This document shows, piece by piece, positions 8,348 through 18,646 of a DNA stretch of 55,853 nt; the first letter of the stretch is position 1; each line of letters starts with the position of its first letter. Under the pieces are notes generated by a model, which did no database searches, was not told the origin of the DNA, and saw only the letters and a program-made list of their open reading frames with translations. The position numbers and the translations under genes were made by a program. The DNA comes from Azoarcus sp. (GTDB lineage: Bacteria > Pseudomonadota > Gammaproteobacteria > Burkholderiales > Rhodocyclaceae), in the NCBI GenBank assembly GCA_031276015.1, contig JAISNX010000179.1:1-55853 (forward strand). The letters are read 5' to 3'.

Positions 8348-9102
8348 GGATCGCGGATTTTGCAAAAACGTCCGGGCTGGCTTTCGTGGCGGCGGCCTGC
8401 CTTGCCGGTTGCGCCAACACGCCGCCGCAAGACCCGTTCGAGCACTACAACCGCGCCATGTTCTCGCTCAACGAGAAGCTGGACATCGTCGTGGCCAAGC
8501 CGGTGGCGAAAGCCTATGTGGCGGTGACGCCGACGCCGGTACGCACCTGGGTGGGGAATTTTTTCGGCAATCTCAATGATCCATGGATCGGCGTCAACAA
8601 TCTGCTGCAAGGCAAGCCCGCGGATGCGCTCTCCGACCTGATGCGTTTTCTCGTCAATTCGACGATGGGCATCGGCGGCCTGCTCGACATCGCCACCGAG
8701 GCGCGGCTCCCCAAGCACGACGAGGATTTCGGACAGACATTGGGCGTCTGGGGTTTTCACGACGGCCCTTATGTGATGCTGCCCTTTTTCGGGCCGCGCA
8801 CGCTGCGGGATGCCATTGCGTTTCCGATGGACATGACGTTCGACGATTCCTGGCGTTTCATCCCGCACATCGCTACCCGCAACACCCTGAGCGCGCTGCA
8901 ACTGGCCAGCGAGCGCGCCCGCATGCTCGGGCTTGAGCGCACCCTCGACGAAGCCACGCTCGACAAATACAGCTATTCGCGCGATTTCTATCTGCAACAA
9001 CGCCGTTCCAAGATCTATGACGGCAACCCGCCGCTCGAATACGAAAATTTCGACCTCGACGACAACGGCGACCCAACGCAAACCACAGGAGAAACACAAT
9101 GA
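8344..9102 (+). CDS. mlaA: MlaA (VacJ), outer-membrane lipoprotein
   Basis: MlaA is the outer-membrane lipoprotein that removes mislocalised phospholipids from the outer leaflet and passes them to MlaC. The 252-residue protein has a lipobox LAGC (Cys near residue 22), then DPFEHYNRAMFSLNEKLD and LNDPWIGVNNLLQGK, which are typical of the VacJ family. Its place between mlaD and mlaC is usual in betaproteobacteria, unlike the unlinked mlaA of E. coli. Confidence 0.93.
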   Translation: MRIADFAKTSGLAFVAAACLAGCANTPPQDPFEHYNRAMFSLNEKLDIVVAKPVAKAYVAVTPTPVRTWVGNFFGNLNDPWIGVNNLLQGKPADALSDLMRFLVNSTMGIGGLLDIATEARLPKHDEDFGQTLGVWGFHDGPYVMLPFFGPRTLRDAIAFPMDMTFDDSWRFIPHIATRNTLSALQLASERARMLGLERTLDEATLDKYSYSRDFYLQQRRSKIYDGNPPLEYENFDLDDNGDPTQTTGETQ

Positions 9103-9728
9103 CAGGAAAACGCTTCGCCTGCTGCCTGGTGCTGGCATCGGCGCTTTTCGGCGGCCTCGCCACCGCTTCCGAGGAAAGCGCGCCCGATGTGCTGGTGCGG
9201 CACGTCAGCGAGGAAGTGCTTGCCATCGTGCGCAGCGACAAGGCGATCCAGTCCGGCGACACCCGCAGGGTGCTGGCGCTGGTCGACGAAAAGGTGCTGC
9301 CGCATTTCGACTTCCGCCGCATGACCATGCTTGCCGTCGGCAAGGATTGGCGCAGCGCCACGCCGGAACAGCAAAGCCGCCTCACCAGCGCCTTCCGCAC
9401 CCTGCTCGTGCGCACCTATTCCAACGCGCTCACCCAGTACCGCGACCAGACTATCGACTTCAAACCCCTGCGTGCCAGCCCGGACGATAAACAGGTGAGG
9501 GTGAAAACCGAAGTCTCCCAACCTGGCGCGCAGCCGATCGGCATCGACTATTCGCTGGAAAAAGCAAACGGAAGCTGGAAGGTGTTCGATGTGATCGTGG
9601 CGGGCGTCAGCCTCGTCACCAACTATCGCGGCAGTTTCGGCAACGAGATCCGCGCGGGCGGCATCGACGGCCTGATCGCCTCGCTCGAAGCCAAGAACAA
9701 GTCGCTGGAAATGGCACAGGGCGGCTGA
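9099..9728 (+). CDS. mlaC: MlaC, periplasmic phospholipid shuttle
   Basis: MlaC is the soluble periplasmic carrier between MlaA and MlaFEDB. The 209-residue protein has a signal peptide (CCLVLASALFGGLATA) and the Ttg2D/MlaC pattern FDFRRMTMLAVGKDWR, then RTYSNAL, then VFDVIVAGVSLVTNYR. An AGGAG site lies eight bases before the ATG, and the start overlaps the mlaA stop. Confidence 0.94.
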   Translation: MTGKRFACCLVLASALFGGLATASEESAPDVLVRHVSEEVLAIVRSDKAIQSGDTRRVLALVDEKVLPHFDFRRMTMLAVGKDWRSATPEQQSRLTSAFRTLLVRTYSNALTQYRDQTIDFKPLRASPDDKQVRVKTEVSQPGAQPIGIDYSLEKANGSWKVFDVIVAGVSLVTNYRGSFGNEIRAGGIDGLIASLEAKNKSLEMAQGG

Positions 9729-9730
9729 CA

Positions 9731-10003
9731 ATGGCGGAACCGGCCACACTGAAGCTGGAAGGGGCGCTGACACTGCACACCGTCGCCGCCCACCTGGAAC
9801 GTCCCCTGCCCGACGGGGATTTCACCATCGACCTCGGCGGCATCGCCCAAGCCGATTCCGCCGCGCTCGCGTTGCTGCTCGCCTGGCTGCGGCGGGCGAA
9901 GGCGCGCGGCAGCCAGGTTGCCTTGCGCGCCCTGCCCGAACCGCTGCGCGCGCTCGCCGAGACCTACGGCATCGCCCCGCTGCTGCCGCCGCCCGCGACC
10001 TGA
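9731..10003 (+). CDS. mlaB: MlaB, STAS-domain protein
   Basis: MlaB is a small cytoplasmic STAS protein that stabilises MlaF. Its 90 residues fit the family, with FTIDLGGIAQADSAALALLL covering the conserved STAS helix start (Asp-Ser-Ala). It begins two bases after mlaC, completing an F-E-D-A-C-B operon. Confidence 0.88.
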   Translation: MAEPATLKLEGALTLHTVAAHLERPLPDGDFTIDLGGIAQADSAALALLLAWLRRAKARGSQVALRALPEPLRALAETYGIAPLLPPPAT

Positions 10004-10052
10004 ACGACAAAACCCCGCCGCAGCTTCCCGGCAGCGCCCCATTCTCCCCGAC

Positions 10053-10946
10053 ATGACCACGCCCGCGATCCGCGTCGCCGCGCTGACCAAACGCTACGGC
10101 GACTTGCAGGCGCTCGCCGGGATCGACCTCGACATCGGGCAAGGCGAATTCTTCGGCCTGCTCGGCCCCAACGGCGCGGGCAAGACCACGCTCATCTCGG
10201 CGCTCGCCGGGCTGATCCGCGCCGACGGCGGCACGCTCGAAATCATGGGGCACGATGTCGTCGCCCGCTACCGCGACGCCCGGCTCCGGCTCGGCGTCGT
10301 GCCGCAGGAACTCGTATTCGACCCCTTCTTCACCGTGCGCGAGATGCTGCACTTCCAGTCCGGCTACTTCGGCATACGCGGCAATGAGGCATGGATCGAC
10401 GAAATCCTCCACGGCCTCGACCTCGCCGCCAGGGCCGACACCAACATGCGCACCCTCTCCGGCGGCATGAAGCGCCGGGTGCTGGTTGCGCAGGCGCTCG
10501 TGCATCGCCCACCCGTCATCGTGCTCGACGAACCGACCGCGGGCGTCGACGTCGAACTGCGCCAGAGCCTGTGGCGCTTCGTGAAAAAACTCAACGCCGA
10601 CGGCCATACCATCGTCCTGACCACCCACTACCTCGAAGAAGCCGAAGCCCTGTGCGGACGCATCGCCATGATGAAAGCGGGCCGCATCGTCGCGCTCGAC
10701 ACCACGGCCAACCTGCTCTCCAGCGCCGCCGCCCGCAGACTCAAAATCCGCGCCGAACACCCCGAGGCCGCGCTCGCCCTCGGCGCAACGCCTGCGGGAG
10801 AATGGCTCGAATTCGGCTTCGATGCCCCCGGCGACATCGAAGCCCTGCTCGCCCGCCTGCGCGAAGCGGGCGCGGGCGTGCGCGAAATCACCCTCGGCGA
10901 GCCGGATCTGGAACAGGTTTTCGTGGAGGTCATGCGCCGTGCCTGA
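10053..10946 (+). CDS. ABC exporter ATPase (YadG-like)
   Basis: This is the ATP-binding subunit of an ABC-2 type exporter. The 297-residue protein has Walker A GPNGAGKTT (~residue 38), signature LSGGMKRR, Walker B VIVLDEPTAGVD and the H-loop TTHYLEEAE. ATG 10053 starts at the first conserved strand. It overlaps the permease gene by eight bases. The pair commonly sits between mlaB and ibaG in betaproteobacteria. The substrate is unknown; a role in the envelope is inferred from position. Confidence 0.9.
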   Translation: MTTPAIRVAALTKRYGDLQALAGIDLDIGQGEFFGLLGPNGAGKTTLISALAGLIRADGGTLEIMGHDVVARYRDARLRLGVVPQELVFDPFFTVREMLHFQSGYFGIRGNEAWIDEILHGLDLAARADTNMRTLSGGMKRRVLVAQALVHRPPVIVLDEPTAGVDVELRQSLWRFVKKLNADGHTIVLTTHYLEEAEALCGRIAMMKAGRIVALDTTANLLSSAAARRLKIRAEHPEAALALGATPAGEWLEFGFDAPGDIEALLARLREAGAGVREITLGEPDLEQVFVEVMRRA

Positions 10947-11721
10947 ACCCTTCCCGCCCTCGCCCCTCACCGGCTTCCTCACCCTGTTCCACAAGGAAGT
11001 ACTGCGCTTCTGGAAAGTCGGCTTCCAGACCGTGGCCGCCCCCGTGCTCAACGCGCTGCTCTTTCTCCTCATCTTCTCCCGCGTGCTCGACCGCCACATC
11101 ACCGTCTACGGCGAAGTGCCCTACACCGCCTTCCTCGTGCCGGGCCTCATCATGATGTCGCTGTTGCAGAACGCCTTCGCCAACAGTTCCTCCTCGCTCA
11201 TCCAGAGCAAGATCACCGGCAACATCATCTTCGTGCTGCTGCCCCCGTTGTCGTATCGCGCCTTCTACGCCGCCTACATCCTCGCCGCGGTGCTGCGCGG
11301 CCTGTTCGTCGCCGTCGGCGTGTGGCTTGCCTCCGCCCTCTTCGTCGCCACGCCGCCCGCACATCCGGCCTGGGCGCTCGCCTTCGCCGTGCTCGGCGGC
11401 GCGCTGCTCGCCACCTTCGGCATCATCGCGGGCATATGGGCCGACAAATTCGACCAGCTCGCCGCCTTCCAGAACTTCCTCGTCCTGCCGCTCACCATGC
11501 TTTCGGGCGTTTTCTACTCCATCCAGTCCCTGCCGCCGCTCTGGCAGCAAATCTCCCACATCAACCCCTTCTTCTTCATGATCGATGGCTTCCGCTACGG
11601 CTTCTTCGGCCAGTCCGACGTCTCGCCCTGGCTGAGCCTCGCCGTGACGGGCGGCAGCCTCGTCGCGCTGGCCGCGCTCACGCTGGCCATGCTCGCCAGA
11701 GGCTACAAACTGCGAGGCTGA
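10939..11721 (+). CDS. ABC-2 exporter permease (YadH-like)
   Basis: This is the membrane subunit paired with the ATPase at 10053. The 260-residue protein carries about six hydrophobic segments and the ABC-2 signature region LPLTMLSGVFYSIQSLP followed by INPFFFMIDGFRYGFFG. The start is GTG inside the end of the ATPase gene. Confidence 0.9.
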   Translation: MPEPFPPSPLTGFLTLFHKEVLRFWKVGFQTVAAPVLNALLFLLIFSRVLDRHITVYGEVPYTAFLVPGLIMMSLLQNAFANSSSSLIQSKITGNIIFVLLPPLSYRAFYAAYILAAVLRGLFVAVGVWLASALFVATPPAHPAWALAFAVLGGALLATFGIIAGIWADKFDQLAAFQNFLVLPLTMLSGVFYSIQSLPPLWQQISHINPFFFMIDGFRYGFFGQSDVSPWLSLAVTGGSLVALAALTLAMLARGYKLRG

Positions 11722-11742
11722 AAGCAAAAGAGAGGAAAAAAC

Positions 11743-12000
11743 ATGTTCGACGCCAAAGAAATCGCGCGCCTGATCGAAGCGCATCTCCCCTGCGAACACG
11801 TCCTTGTCGAAGGCGAGGACGGCGTTCATTTCAGCGGCATCGTCGTCAGCGCCGCGTTCGAGGGGCTATCGAGAGTACGCCAGCACCAGCAGGTATACGC
11901 CGCGCTCGGCTCGTTGATGGACAAGGAAATCCACGCGCTGCAATTACAGACTTATACTCCGGCGCAATGGGCCGAAATGCAGGCCGGAACGGCCCGCTGA
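11743..12000 (+). CDS. ibaG: IbaG/BolA-family protein
   Basis: This is an 85-residue BolA-fold protein. BolA and IbaG proteins bind monothiol glutaredoxins and [2Fe-2S] clusters and affect cell-envelope physiology. It shows the family pattern FSGIVVSAAFEGLSRVRQHQ, then VYAALGSLMDKEIHALQLQT, with the invariant His in RQHQ. An AGAGGA ribosome site precedes the ATG. The placement directly before murA is the same as in E. coli. Confidence 0.9.
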   Translation: MFDAKEIARLIEAHLPCEHVLVEGEDGVHFSGIVVSAAFEGLSRVRQHQQVYAALGSLMDKEIHALQLQTYTPAQWAEMQAGTAR

Positions 12001-12088
12001 AAAACGCCGGGATATTCCGCCGGAGGGAAAAACGATTGCGAACCGGCCCCGAAAAACATCCCTCCGGCCCGATACGGCATCTTCATAA

Positions 12089-13360
<1,272 letters not shown>

Positions 13361-13401
13361 CGCCTCACGTACCCACGTCGGGAAAGGGCCAGGAATACCG
13401 C

Positions 13402-14730
13402 TTACTTGCCAGCGGCCCGTCCCGCGGCGATGGCTTTGGGAAGGAGCACCCAGATTCTTCCCTGTTGTTTCATCTTTCCCGCCTGCGCACCGGCTTCCGG
13501 GCCGAATCCCCAGAAGAAGTCGGCCCGTACCGCGCCCTTGATGGCGCTGCCGGTATCCTGCGCGACGACCAGCCGGTTGAGCGGTTCTTCCGATAGCGGC
13601 CAGGTGGTGGCGAGGAAGACCGGCGCGCCGAGCGGAATGTGGGCGGGGTCGATGGCGATGCTGCGCCCGGCATGGAGCGGCGTGCCCTGCGCGCCGATGG
13701 GGCCGCCATCGCTTTCCGGCAGTTCGCGGAAGAAGATGTAGCGCGGGTTGCTGTCGAGCAGTTCGCCAAGCCGTTGCGGGTTGCGTCGCGCCCATTGGCG
13801 GATGCCTTCCATCGAAGCCTGGTGCGCGGAAAGTTCGCCCTGCCGGATCAGCCATGTGCCGATGGAACGGTAGGGGTGGCCGTTGTGGTCGGCAAAGCCG
13901 ACGCGCACCCGGCTGCCGTCGGGCAGTTCGACTTGTCCGGAGCCTTGTACCTGGAGGAAGAACAGGTCGATCGGGTCGTTGGCCCACAGCAGCGCGCGCG
14001 CGGGCAACTGTCCGCTGTCGCGGCGCTGTTCCAGTTCCGCCCGCGTCCAGTAGGGCACGACTTTGTTGCCCGTCACCCGTCCACGCAGTTTTGCCGGTTT
14101 GAGTTCGGGGTATGCGTCGCCGAGGTCGATGGTGAGCAGATCGTCGGGCGGGGCGAGAATCGGCCAGGGCGCGGAGGCCGAACGCTGGCGGCTGCCGCGT
14201 ATCAGCAGTTCGTAATAGCCGGTGATGATTCCCTGCCCGGTGCCGTCGCTGGCGATGCTTTGCCAGGGCGTGAAACGTTGCTCGAAAAACCGGCGTGCTT
14301 CGGCATCCGGCAGTACGGCAGGCAGGGCGCTTGCGGCGGCGCAGACTTCTTGCCAGCCGGGTTTGCGGGCAAGGACGCGGCAGGATTCACGGAATGCGGG
14401 CCAGGCCGCGGCAGTTTCGTCGTTTTTCCAGCCCGGCAGCGCCTCCCAGGCGGTTTCGCGCCAGCCAGCGGCGGGTTTCGGCGGGGTTTCGATCGAGGAC
14501 GGAGGGGAGAGGGGGGGCGCTGTGGTGTCGGGGGGGGGGGCGACGGTTTGCGGGGTACCGGGCAGTGTGGCGTCGGGCTGCGTGACGGGCTGGCATTCCG
14601 GACAGTCCGCGGGATGGAAGTCGGCCTCGCGGTCTTCCGTTTTCAATGACGGCTGTGTGCAGGCGGACAGGAAGGCCACGGCGGCCATGCAGGCGAGGGC
14701 GGCAAAATGGCGGCGGAGGGGCAGGCTCAT
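13402..14730 (-). CDS. mltA: MltA, membrane-bound lytic murein transglycosylase A
   Basis: MltA cleaves peptidoglycan glycan strands to 1,6-anhydromuropeptides at the outer membrane. The 442-residue lipoprotein starts at ATG 14730 with the lipobox LSAC. A low-complexity Pro/Thr linker follows, then the MltA barrel (GIITGYYELLIRGS) and the C-terminal 3D domain (VVAQDTGSAIKGAVRADFFW) with the catalytic aspartates. A long upstream open frame over the DUF815 gene is antisense noise. Confidence 0.92.
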   Translation of the reverse strand: MSLPLRRHFAALACMAAVAFLSACTQPSLKTEDREADFHPADCPECQPVTQPDATLPGTPQTVAPPPDTTAPPLSPPSSIETPPKPAAGWRETAWEALPGWKNDETAAAWPAFRESCRVLARKPGWQEVCAAASALPAVLPDAEARRFFEQRFTPWQSIASDGTGQGIITGYYELLIRGSRQRSASAPWPILAPPDDLLTIDLGDAYPELKPAKLRGRVTGNKVVPYWTRAELEQRRDSGQLPARALLWANDPIDLFFLQVQGSGQVELPDGSRVRVGFADHNGHPYRSIGTWLIRQGELSAHQASMEGIRQWARRNPQRLGELLDSNPRYIFFRELPESDGGPIGAQGTPLHAGRSIAIDPAHIPLGAPVFLATTWPLSEEPLNRLVVAQDTGSAIKGAVRADFFWGFGPEAGAQAGKMKQQGRIWVLLPKAIAAGRAAGK

Positions 14731-14805
14731 GGCGGGATCGGGATAAACTTTACGGATTCGGCACGCAGTATACAGGCGCTTATTTATTGTCGGCCCGTGG
14801 AGGAG

Positions 14806-14937
14806 ATGATGTGGGTGGTTTTTCTGGAAGTCGGTATTGCCCTGATGTTGGTACTGCCAGTGCTGTGGGTGCTGAGGCCACGCGCGAAGGCGGACGGCGA
14901 GGAAAACAGCGGGGAAGCAGGCGATGGGTATGAATGA
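14806..14937 (+). CDS. Small single-span membrane protein
   Basis: This is a 43-residue product starting MMWVVFLEVG with one hydrophobic helix (VFLEVGIALMLVLPVLWVL) and a charged Glu/Lys tail. GGAGG lies directly before the ATG pair. It is divergent from mltA and overlaps the DUF815 ATPase gene by 14 bases. The function is unknown. The good ribosome site and coupling to the next gene argue that it is translated. Confidence 0.6.
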   Translation: MMWVVFLEVGIALMLVLPVLWVLRPRAKADGEENSGEAGDGYE

Positions 14938-15805
14938 TCTGGAATCCCTGCTGGCACGCGCCGAGCAGGTGCTGGCGCGTCTGGAGGCGATTTTGCCCGT
15001 CCCCGCGCCCGCGACGGACTGGGATGCCGCGCGGGCCTTTCTGTGGCGTCGCCGCGATGGCCGCGCCGGTTTGCAGGCGGTGAGGACGCCTTCCGCCATC
15101 CGTTTGCGGGATTTGCGCGGCATCGACGAGCAGAAGGCGCGCATCGACCGCAACACGCGCCAGTTCCTGGCCGGGCGGCACGCGAACAATGTGCTGCTGA
15201 CCGGCGCGCGCGGCTCGGGCAAGTCGTCGCTGGTCAAGGCATTGCTCAATGAATATGCGGAAAAGGGCTTGCGGGTGATCGAGGTCGATAAAACCGATCT
15301 GGCCGATTTGCCCGACATCATGGAACTGCTGGCCCGGCGACCCGAGCGTTTCATCGTTTATTGCGACGATCTTTCTTTCGAGGAGGGCGAAGTCGCCTAC
15401 AAAGCGCTCAAAAGCGCGCTCGACGGCTCGGTGTCGGGCGTGGCGGACAATGTGCTGATCTATGCGACCTCCAACCGCCGCCATTTGATGCCGGAATATC
15501 ACGACGAGAACCGGCCCGCGCGGCATGCGGACGGCGAAATCCATCCGGGCGAAGCGGTGGAGGAGAAAGTCTCGCTCTCCGAACGCTTCGGCTTGTGGCT
15601 GTCTTTTTATCCGTTCGGGCAGGACGAGTATCTGGACATCGCCGCGCATTGGCTGCGGGTTTTCGGCGTGCCGGATGCACGCGCCGCCGATGCACGTCAG
15701 GAGGCGCTGCAATGGGCGCTGATGCGCGGTTCGCGTTCGGGGCGGGTGGCGTGGCAGTTCGCGCGGGATTTCGCGGGGCGGCTCGATGATGATGCAGAGC
15801 CGTAA
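14924..15805 (+). CDS. DUF815 AAA-type ATPase
   Basis: This is a 293-residue P-loop protein of the DUF815 family, with GIDEQKARIDRNT, Walker A GARGSGKSS, Walker B FIVYCDDLSFEE and the sensor ATSNRRHLMPE. The family is widespread in proteobacteria but its role is unsettled. It overlaps the MutT-ThiE gene by 20 bases. A second in-frame ATG lies two codons downstream of the chosen start. Confidence 0.88.
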   Translation: MGMNDLESLLARAEQVLARLEAILPVPAPATDWDAARAFLWRRRDGRAGLQAVRTPSAIRLRDLRGIDEQKARIDRNTRQFLAGRHANNVLLTGARGSGKSSLVKALLNEYAEKGLRVIEVDKTDLADLPDIMELLARRPERFIVYCDDLSFEEGEVAYKALKSALDGSVSGVADNVLIYATSNRRHLMPEYHDENRPARHADGEIHPGEAVEEKVSLSERFGLWLSFYPFGQDEYLDIAAHWLRVFGVPDARAADARQEALQWALMRGSRSGRVAWQFARDFAGRLDDDAEP

Positions 15806-16739
15806 GCTCGTCGAGGTCGCCGCTGGCGTCATCGTACGGGAGGACGGGCGGTTTCTTCTCGGGCGGCGGGCAGCGGATACGTTTTATCCCGGTTATTGGG
15901 AATTCCCCGGCGGCAAGGTGGAGGCGGGGGAATCGCCCGCCGGGGCGCTGTGCCGCGAACTCCATGAAGAACTGGGCATCGGGGTCGAGCGTTTTTATCC
16001 GTGGATCGTGCGCACACACGAGTATGAACACGCTAGCGTCATGCTGCATTTTTTTGAAGTCACCCGCTGGCGGGGAGAAATCCGCGACCATGTGCATGAC
16101 GATCTGGCGTGGGTTTCGGCGGATGAGGCTTGCACGCCGATGTTGCCCGCGAACGGCCCTGTTCTGAAGGCGTTAGCCTTGCCGCGCCGGATGGGGATCA
16201 CGCAGGCGGCGGCAATGGGCATCGAAACCCAGTTGGCGGCCCTCTCTTGCGCGTTGGCGGCGGGCTTGCGCCTGGTGCAGATTCGTGAGGCCGGGTTGCC
16301 CGCATCGGAACGACGGACGTTTGCGGCGGAAACCGTCCGCCGTGCCCATGCGGCGGGCGCGTGGGTGCTGGTCAATGACGATCCGGATCTGGCGTTGGCG
16401 GTCGGGGCGGATGGCCTTCATCTGCCCGCGGCGCGTCTGATGGCGAGCACTTCGCGCCCCGGTTTTGCCTGGGTGGGGGCATCCTGCCACGATCGCGCGG
16501 AACTCGAACACGCGACGGCCCTGGGGCTGGATTACGCGCTTCTCGGTGCGGTAAAGGCCACCACGACGCATCCTTCGGGCGCTGTGCTGGGCTGGGAGCG
16601 TTTCGCGGCGCTGGCCGCTGGTCTGCCCCTGCCGGTGTTCGCGCTCGGCGGCCTCGCGGACGGGGATATGGAGACCGCCCGCCGGGCGGGTGCGCACGGC
16701 ATTGCGGCAATCCGCGCGGCTTGGGGCTGGAGGGAGTAG
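15786..16739 (+). CDS. MutT Nudix hydrolase fused to a ThiE-like domain
   Basis: Residues ~5-130 form a MutT-type Nudix hydrolase, expected to sanitise 8-oxo-dGTP, with a complete Nudix box (GGKVEAGESPAGALCRELHE followed by ELGI). Residues ~135-317 form a ThiE/TenI-like TIM barrel (LRLVQIREAG, VNDDPDLALAVGADGLHLP, VGASCHD, LLGAVKATTTHP, FALGGL). This fusion is common in beta- and gammaproteobacteria. The thiamine role of its second domain is uncertain. A separate full ThiE is encoded at 32448-33092. Confidence 0.92.
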   Translation: MMMQSRKLVEVAAGVIVREDGRFLLGRRAADTFYPGYWEFPGGKVEAGESPAGALCRELHEELGIGVERFYPWIVRTHEYEHASVMLHFFEVTRWRGEIRDHVHDDLAWVSADEACTPMLPANGPVLKALALPRRMGITQAAAMGIETQLAALSCALAAGLRLVQIREAGLPASERRTFAAETVRRAHAAGAWVLVNDDPDLALAVGADGLHLPAARLMASTSRPGFAWVGASCHDRAELEHATALGLDYALLGAVKATTTHPSGAVLGWERFAALAAGLPLPVFALGGLADGDMETARRAGAHGIAAIRAAWGWRE

Positions 16740-16839
16740 CCCTGGAAAAGCCCGGAGTATCCAGCATATCTCGTGCAAATATTTGTCTATTCACCCGGAA
16801 ACATCCGGCATCACCATTCCGACATTTTCAAAATACCTA

Positions 16840-16870
16840 TTGACTAGGTGGATGCGGATAATGTTATGCT
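16840..16870 (+). promoter_or_regulatory. Promoter of the MSHA-like pilus operon
   Basis: TTGACT (16840-16845) and TATGCT (16865-16870) are 19 bases apart, and TGT before TATGCT makes an extended -10. The ATG of the secretin follows 30 bases later. The region 16802-16910 is homologous to 23706-23815, where the same boxes occur with the same 19-base spacing. Confidence 0.65.
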
Positions 16871-16900
16871 TGAGTCAACGCAATACGGCACCTCAGGCAT

Positions 16901-18646
16901 ATGCCCATACTATTCGTGTTTCTGGCGGCCATACTCGCGGGCTGCGTGCATGCGCCGCCGCGCGACGATGTCCGCATGCCAGCCTTCGCGCATTTGCAGG
17001 CGGCGCGGGCAGACGCGGCGGTTTCGACGGGCGGCCCCGCGCACCACAGCGGCCATGATGTCGAACGGCCACCGCCGCAGGCTGCCGCGCATCCGCCGAA
17101 GCCGGAGCCTGTCTACTCGCTCGACGTACACCTGATCCCGGCGGAGCAACTGCTCGCGGCCATTGCGCGCGATCAACGGCTGGATTTCGACCTCCATCCC
17201 GGCGTCGACGGCCTCGTCAGCCTGAGCGCCTTCGACCGCCCACTATCGGAACTGATCGGACGCATCTGCGAACAGGCCGGGCTGCACTGCACCTTCGACG
17301 GTCGCCGCCTTGCCGCGATGCCCGACACCCCCTTCCTGCGCGCCTATCGCGTCGACTACGTCAACCTCTCGCGCGACATGAACGGCGCGGTCGCCACCAG
17401 CACCCAGATCGCCACCAGCGCCAGCGCCATCGAAGGCGCACGCGACAGCGGCAGCGGCAATACCTCGCTCACCCGCATCGAAACCAAAACCGCCAATCAC
17501 TTCTGGGAATCGCTCGAAACCAGCATCCGCAATCTGTTGAAGGAACACGAGCATCACGTCCGCAAACCGCGCTGCGAAGCCCTGCGCCAGCGCACACCGT
17601 CCGCCAGGGACGCGGCTTCGCCCGCCTGCGACGACAACGGCAACGAACCGGCTTTCGTCGTCAGCCACCGCGAGACCGGCGTCCTGATGGTGCTCGCCAA
17701 CGCCCGCCAGCACCGGCAAGTCGCCGAATTCATCGACCTCGTGCAAGGCGCGGCACGCCAGCAGGTCATGGTCGAAGCCACCATCGTCGAAGTCACGCTT
17801 GCCGACGGCTACCGGCAGGGCATCGACTGGAGCCGCTTTGGCGCGCTCTCGGCAGAAGTGCGCCCGCTCGGCACGAACGATGCCAGCGCCATGACGCCGA
17901 GCGTCGCCTATCTCACGGATCGCTTCAGCGTGCGGCTCGACTGGCTGGAAACCTTCGGCACGGTCAAGGTGCTCTCCAGCCCGAGGCTCTCGGTGCTCAA
18001 CAACCAGACGGCCATTCTCAAAGTGGTGGAAGAAGTCGTCTACTTCCTGGTCGATTCCTCGACCACCGAATATACCAATGCGGACGCGCGCGAAAAAATG
18101 ACCGCCACCACCCGTCCGCAATCCGTCTCGGTCGGCCTGGTCATGGCGATCACCCCCCAGATCGGTCGCAGCGGGGAAATCATCCTCAGCGTGCGGCCCA
18201 CCATCTCCAGCATTTCGGGCTTCAAGGACGACCCCAACCCCACGCTCCAGGACATCCCCAACCGCGTACCGCAGATACGCACGCGCGAAATCGAATCCGT
18301 GCTCCGGCTCGCCGATGGCGAAATCGCCGTTCTCGGCGGTCTGATGGAAGACAAAATCGACTACGACACCGGGCGCATTCCAGTAATCGGCGCGCTGCCC
18401 CTGCTCGGCGAACTGTTCGCCCGACGGGAAAACAACGTGCGCCGCACCGAACTGGCCATCTTCCTGCGCCCGCGCCTGATCCGCCACCCCGCACTCGACG
18501 GCGACTATGCCACCGAGCGCGCCGCGCTACCGGATGCCGACTTCCTGCGCACGCTGCCCGACCCCGGCGGACGCAATTTCCCCGCCGGACAGACACCCGC
18601 CTTCCCCGCCGCCTCGCCCCTGACCCCACATCCCGTCATCCCATGA
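16901..18646 (+). CDS. mshL: MshL-like type IV pilus secretin lipoprotein
   Basis: This is predicted to form the outer-membrane pore of an MSHA-type pilus. The 581-residue protein has a lipobox LAGC (Cys15), an N-terminal secretin/TonB short domain (LDVHLIPAEQLLAAIARDQR), a linker rich in Ser/Thr, the N-domain QVMVEATIVEVTL, and a C-terminal secretin core (VKVLSSPRLSVLNNQTAILK, then VLGGLMEDK, then IPVIGALPLLGELF). It differs from PilQ in length and in having no AMIN domains. The gene overlaps the ATPase gene by ATGA and carries the operon promoter just upstream. Confidence 0.85.
   Translation: MPILFVFLAAILAGCVHAPPRDDVRMPAFAHLQAARADAAVSTGGPAHHSGHDVERPPPQAAAHPPKPEPVYSLDVHLIPAEQLLAAIARDQRLDFDLHPGVDGLVSLSAFDRPLSELIGRICEQAGLHCTFDGRRLAAMPDTPFLRAYRVDYVNLSRDMNGAVATSTQIATSASAIEGARDSGSGNTSLTRIETKTANHFWESLETSIRNLLKEHEHHVRKPRCEALRQRTPSARDAASPACDDNGNEPAFVVSHRETGVLMVLANARQHRQVAEFIDLVQGAARQQVMVEATIVEVTLADGYRQGIDWSRFGALSAEVRPLGTNDASAMTPSVAYLTDRFSVRLDWLETFGTVKVLSSPRLSVLNNQTAILKVVEEVVYFLVDSSTTEYTNADAREKMTATTRPQSVSVGLVMAITPQIGRSGEIILSVRPTISSISGFKDDPNPTLQDIPNRVPQIRTREIESVLRLADGEIAVLGGLMEDKIDYDTGRIPVIGALPLLGELFARRENNVRRTELAIFLRPRLIRHPALDGDYATERAALPDADFLRTLPDPGGRNFPAGQTPAFPAASPLTPHPVIP

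Noticed and set aside
14731-15354. N-terminal extension of mltA
   Set aside because: It is antisense to the DUF815 gene. The lipoprotein signal begins at 14730.
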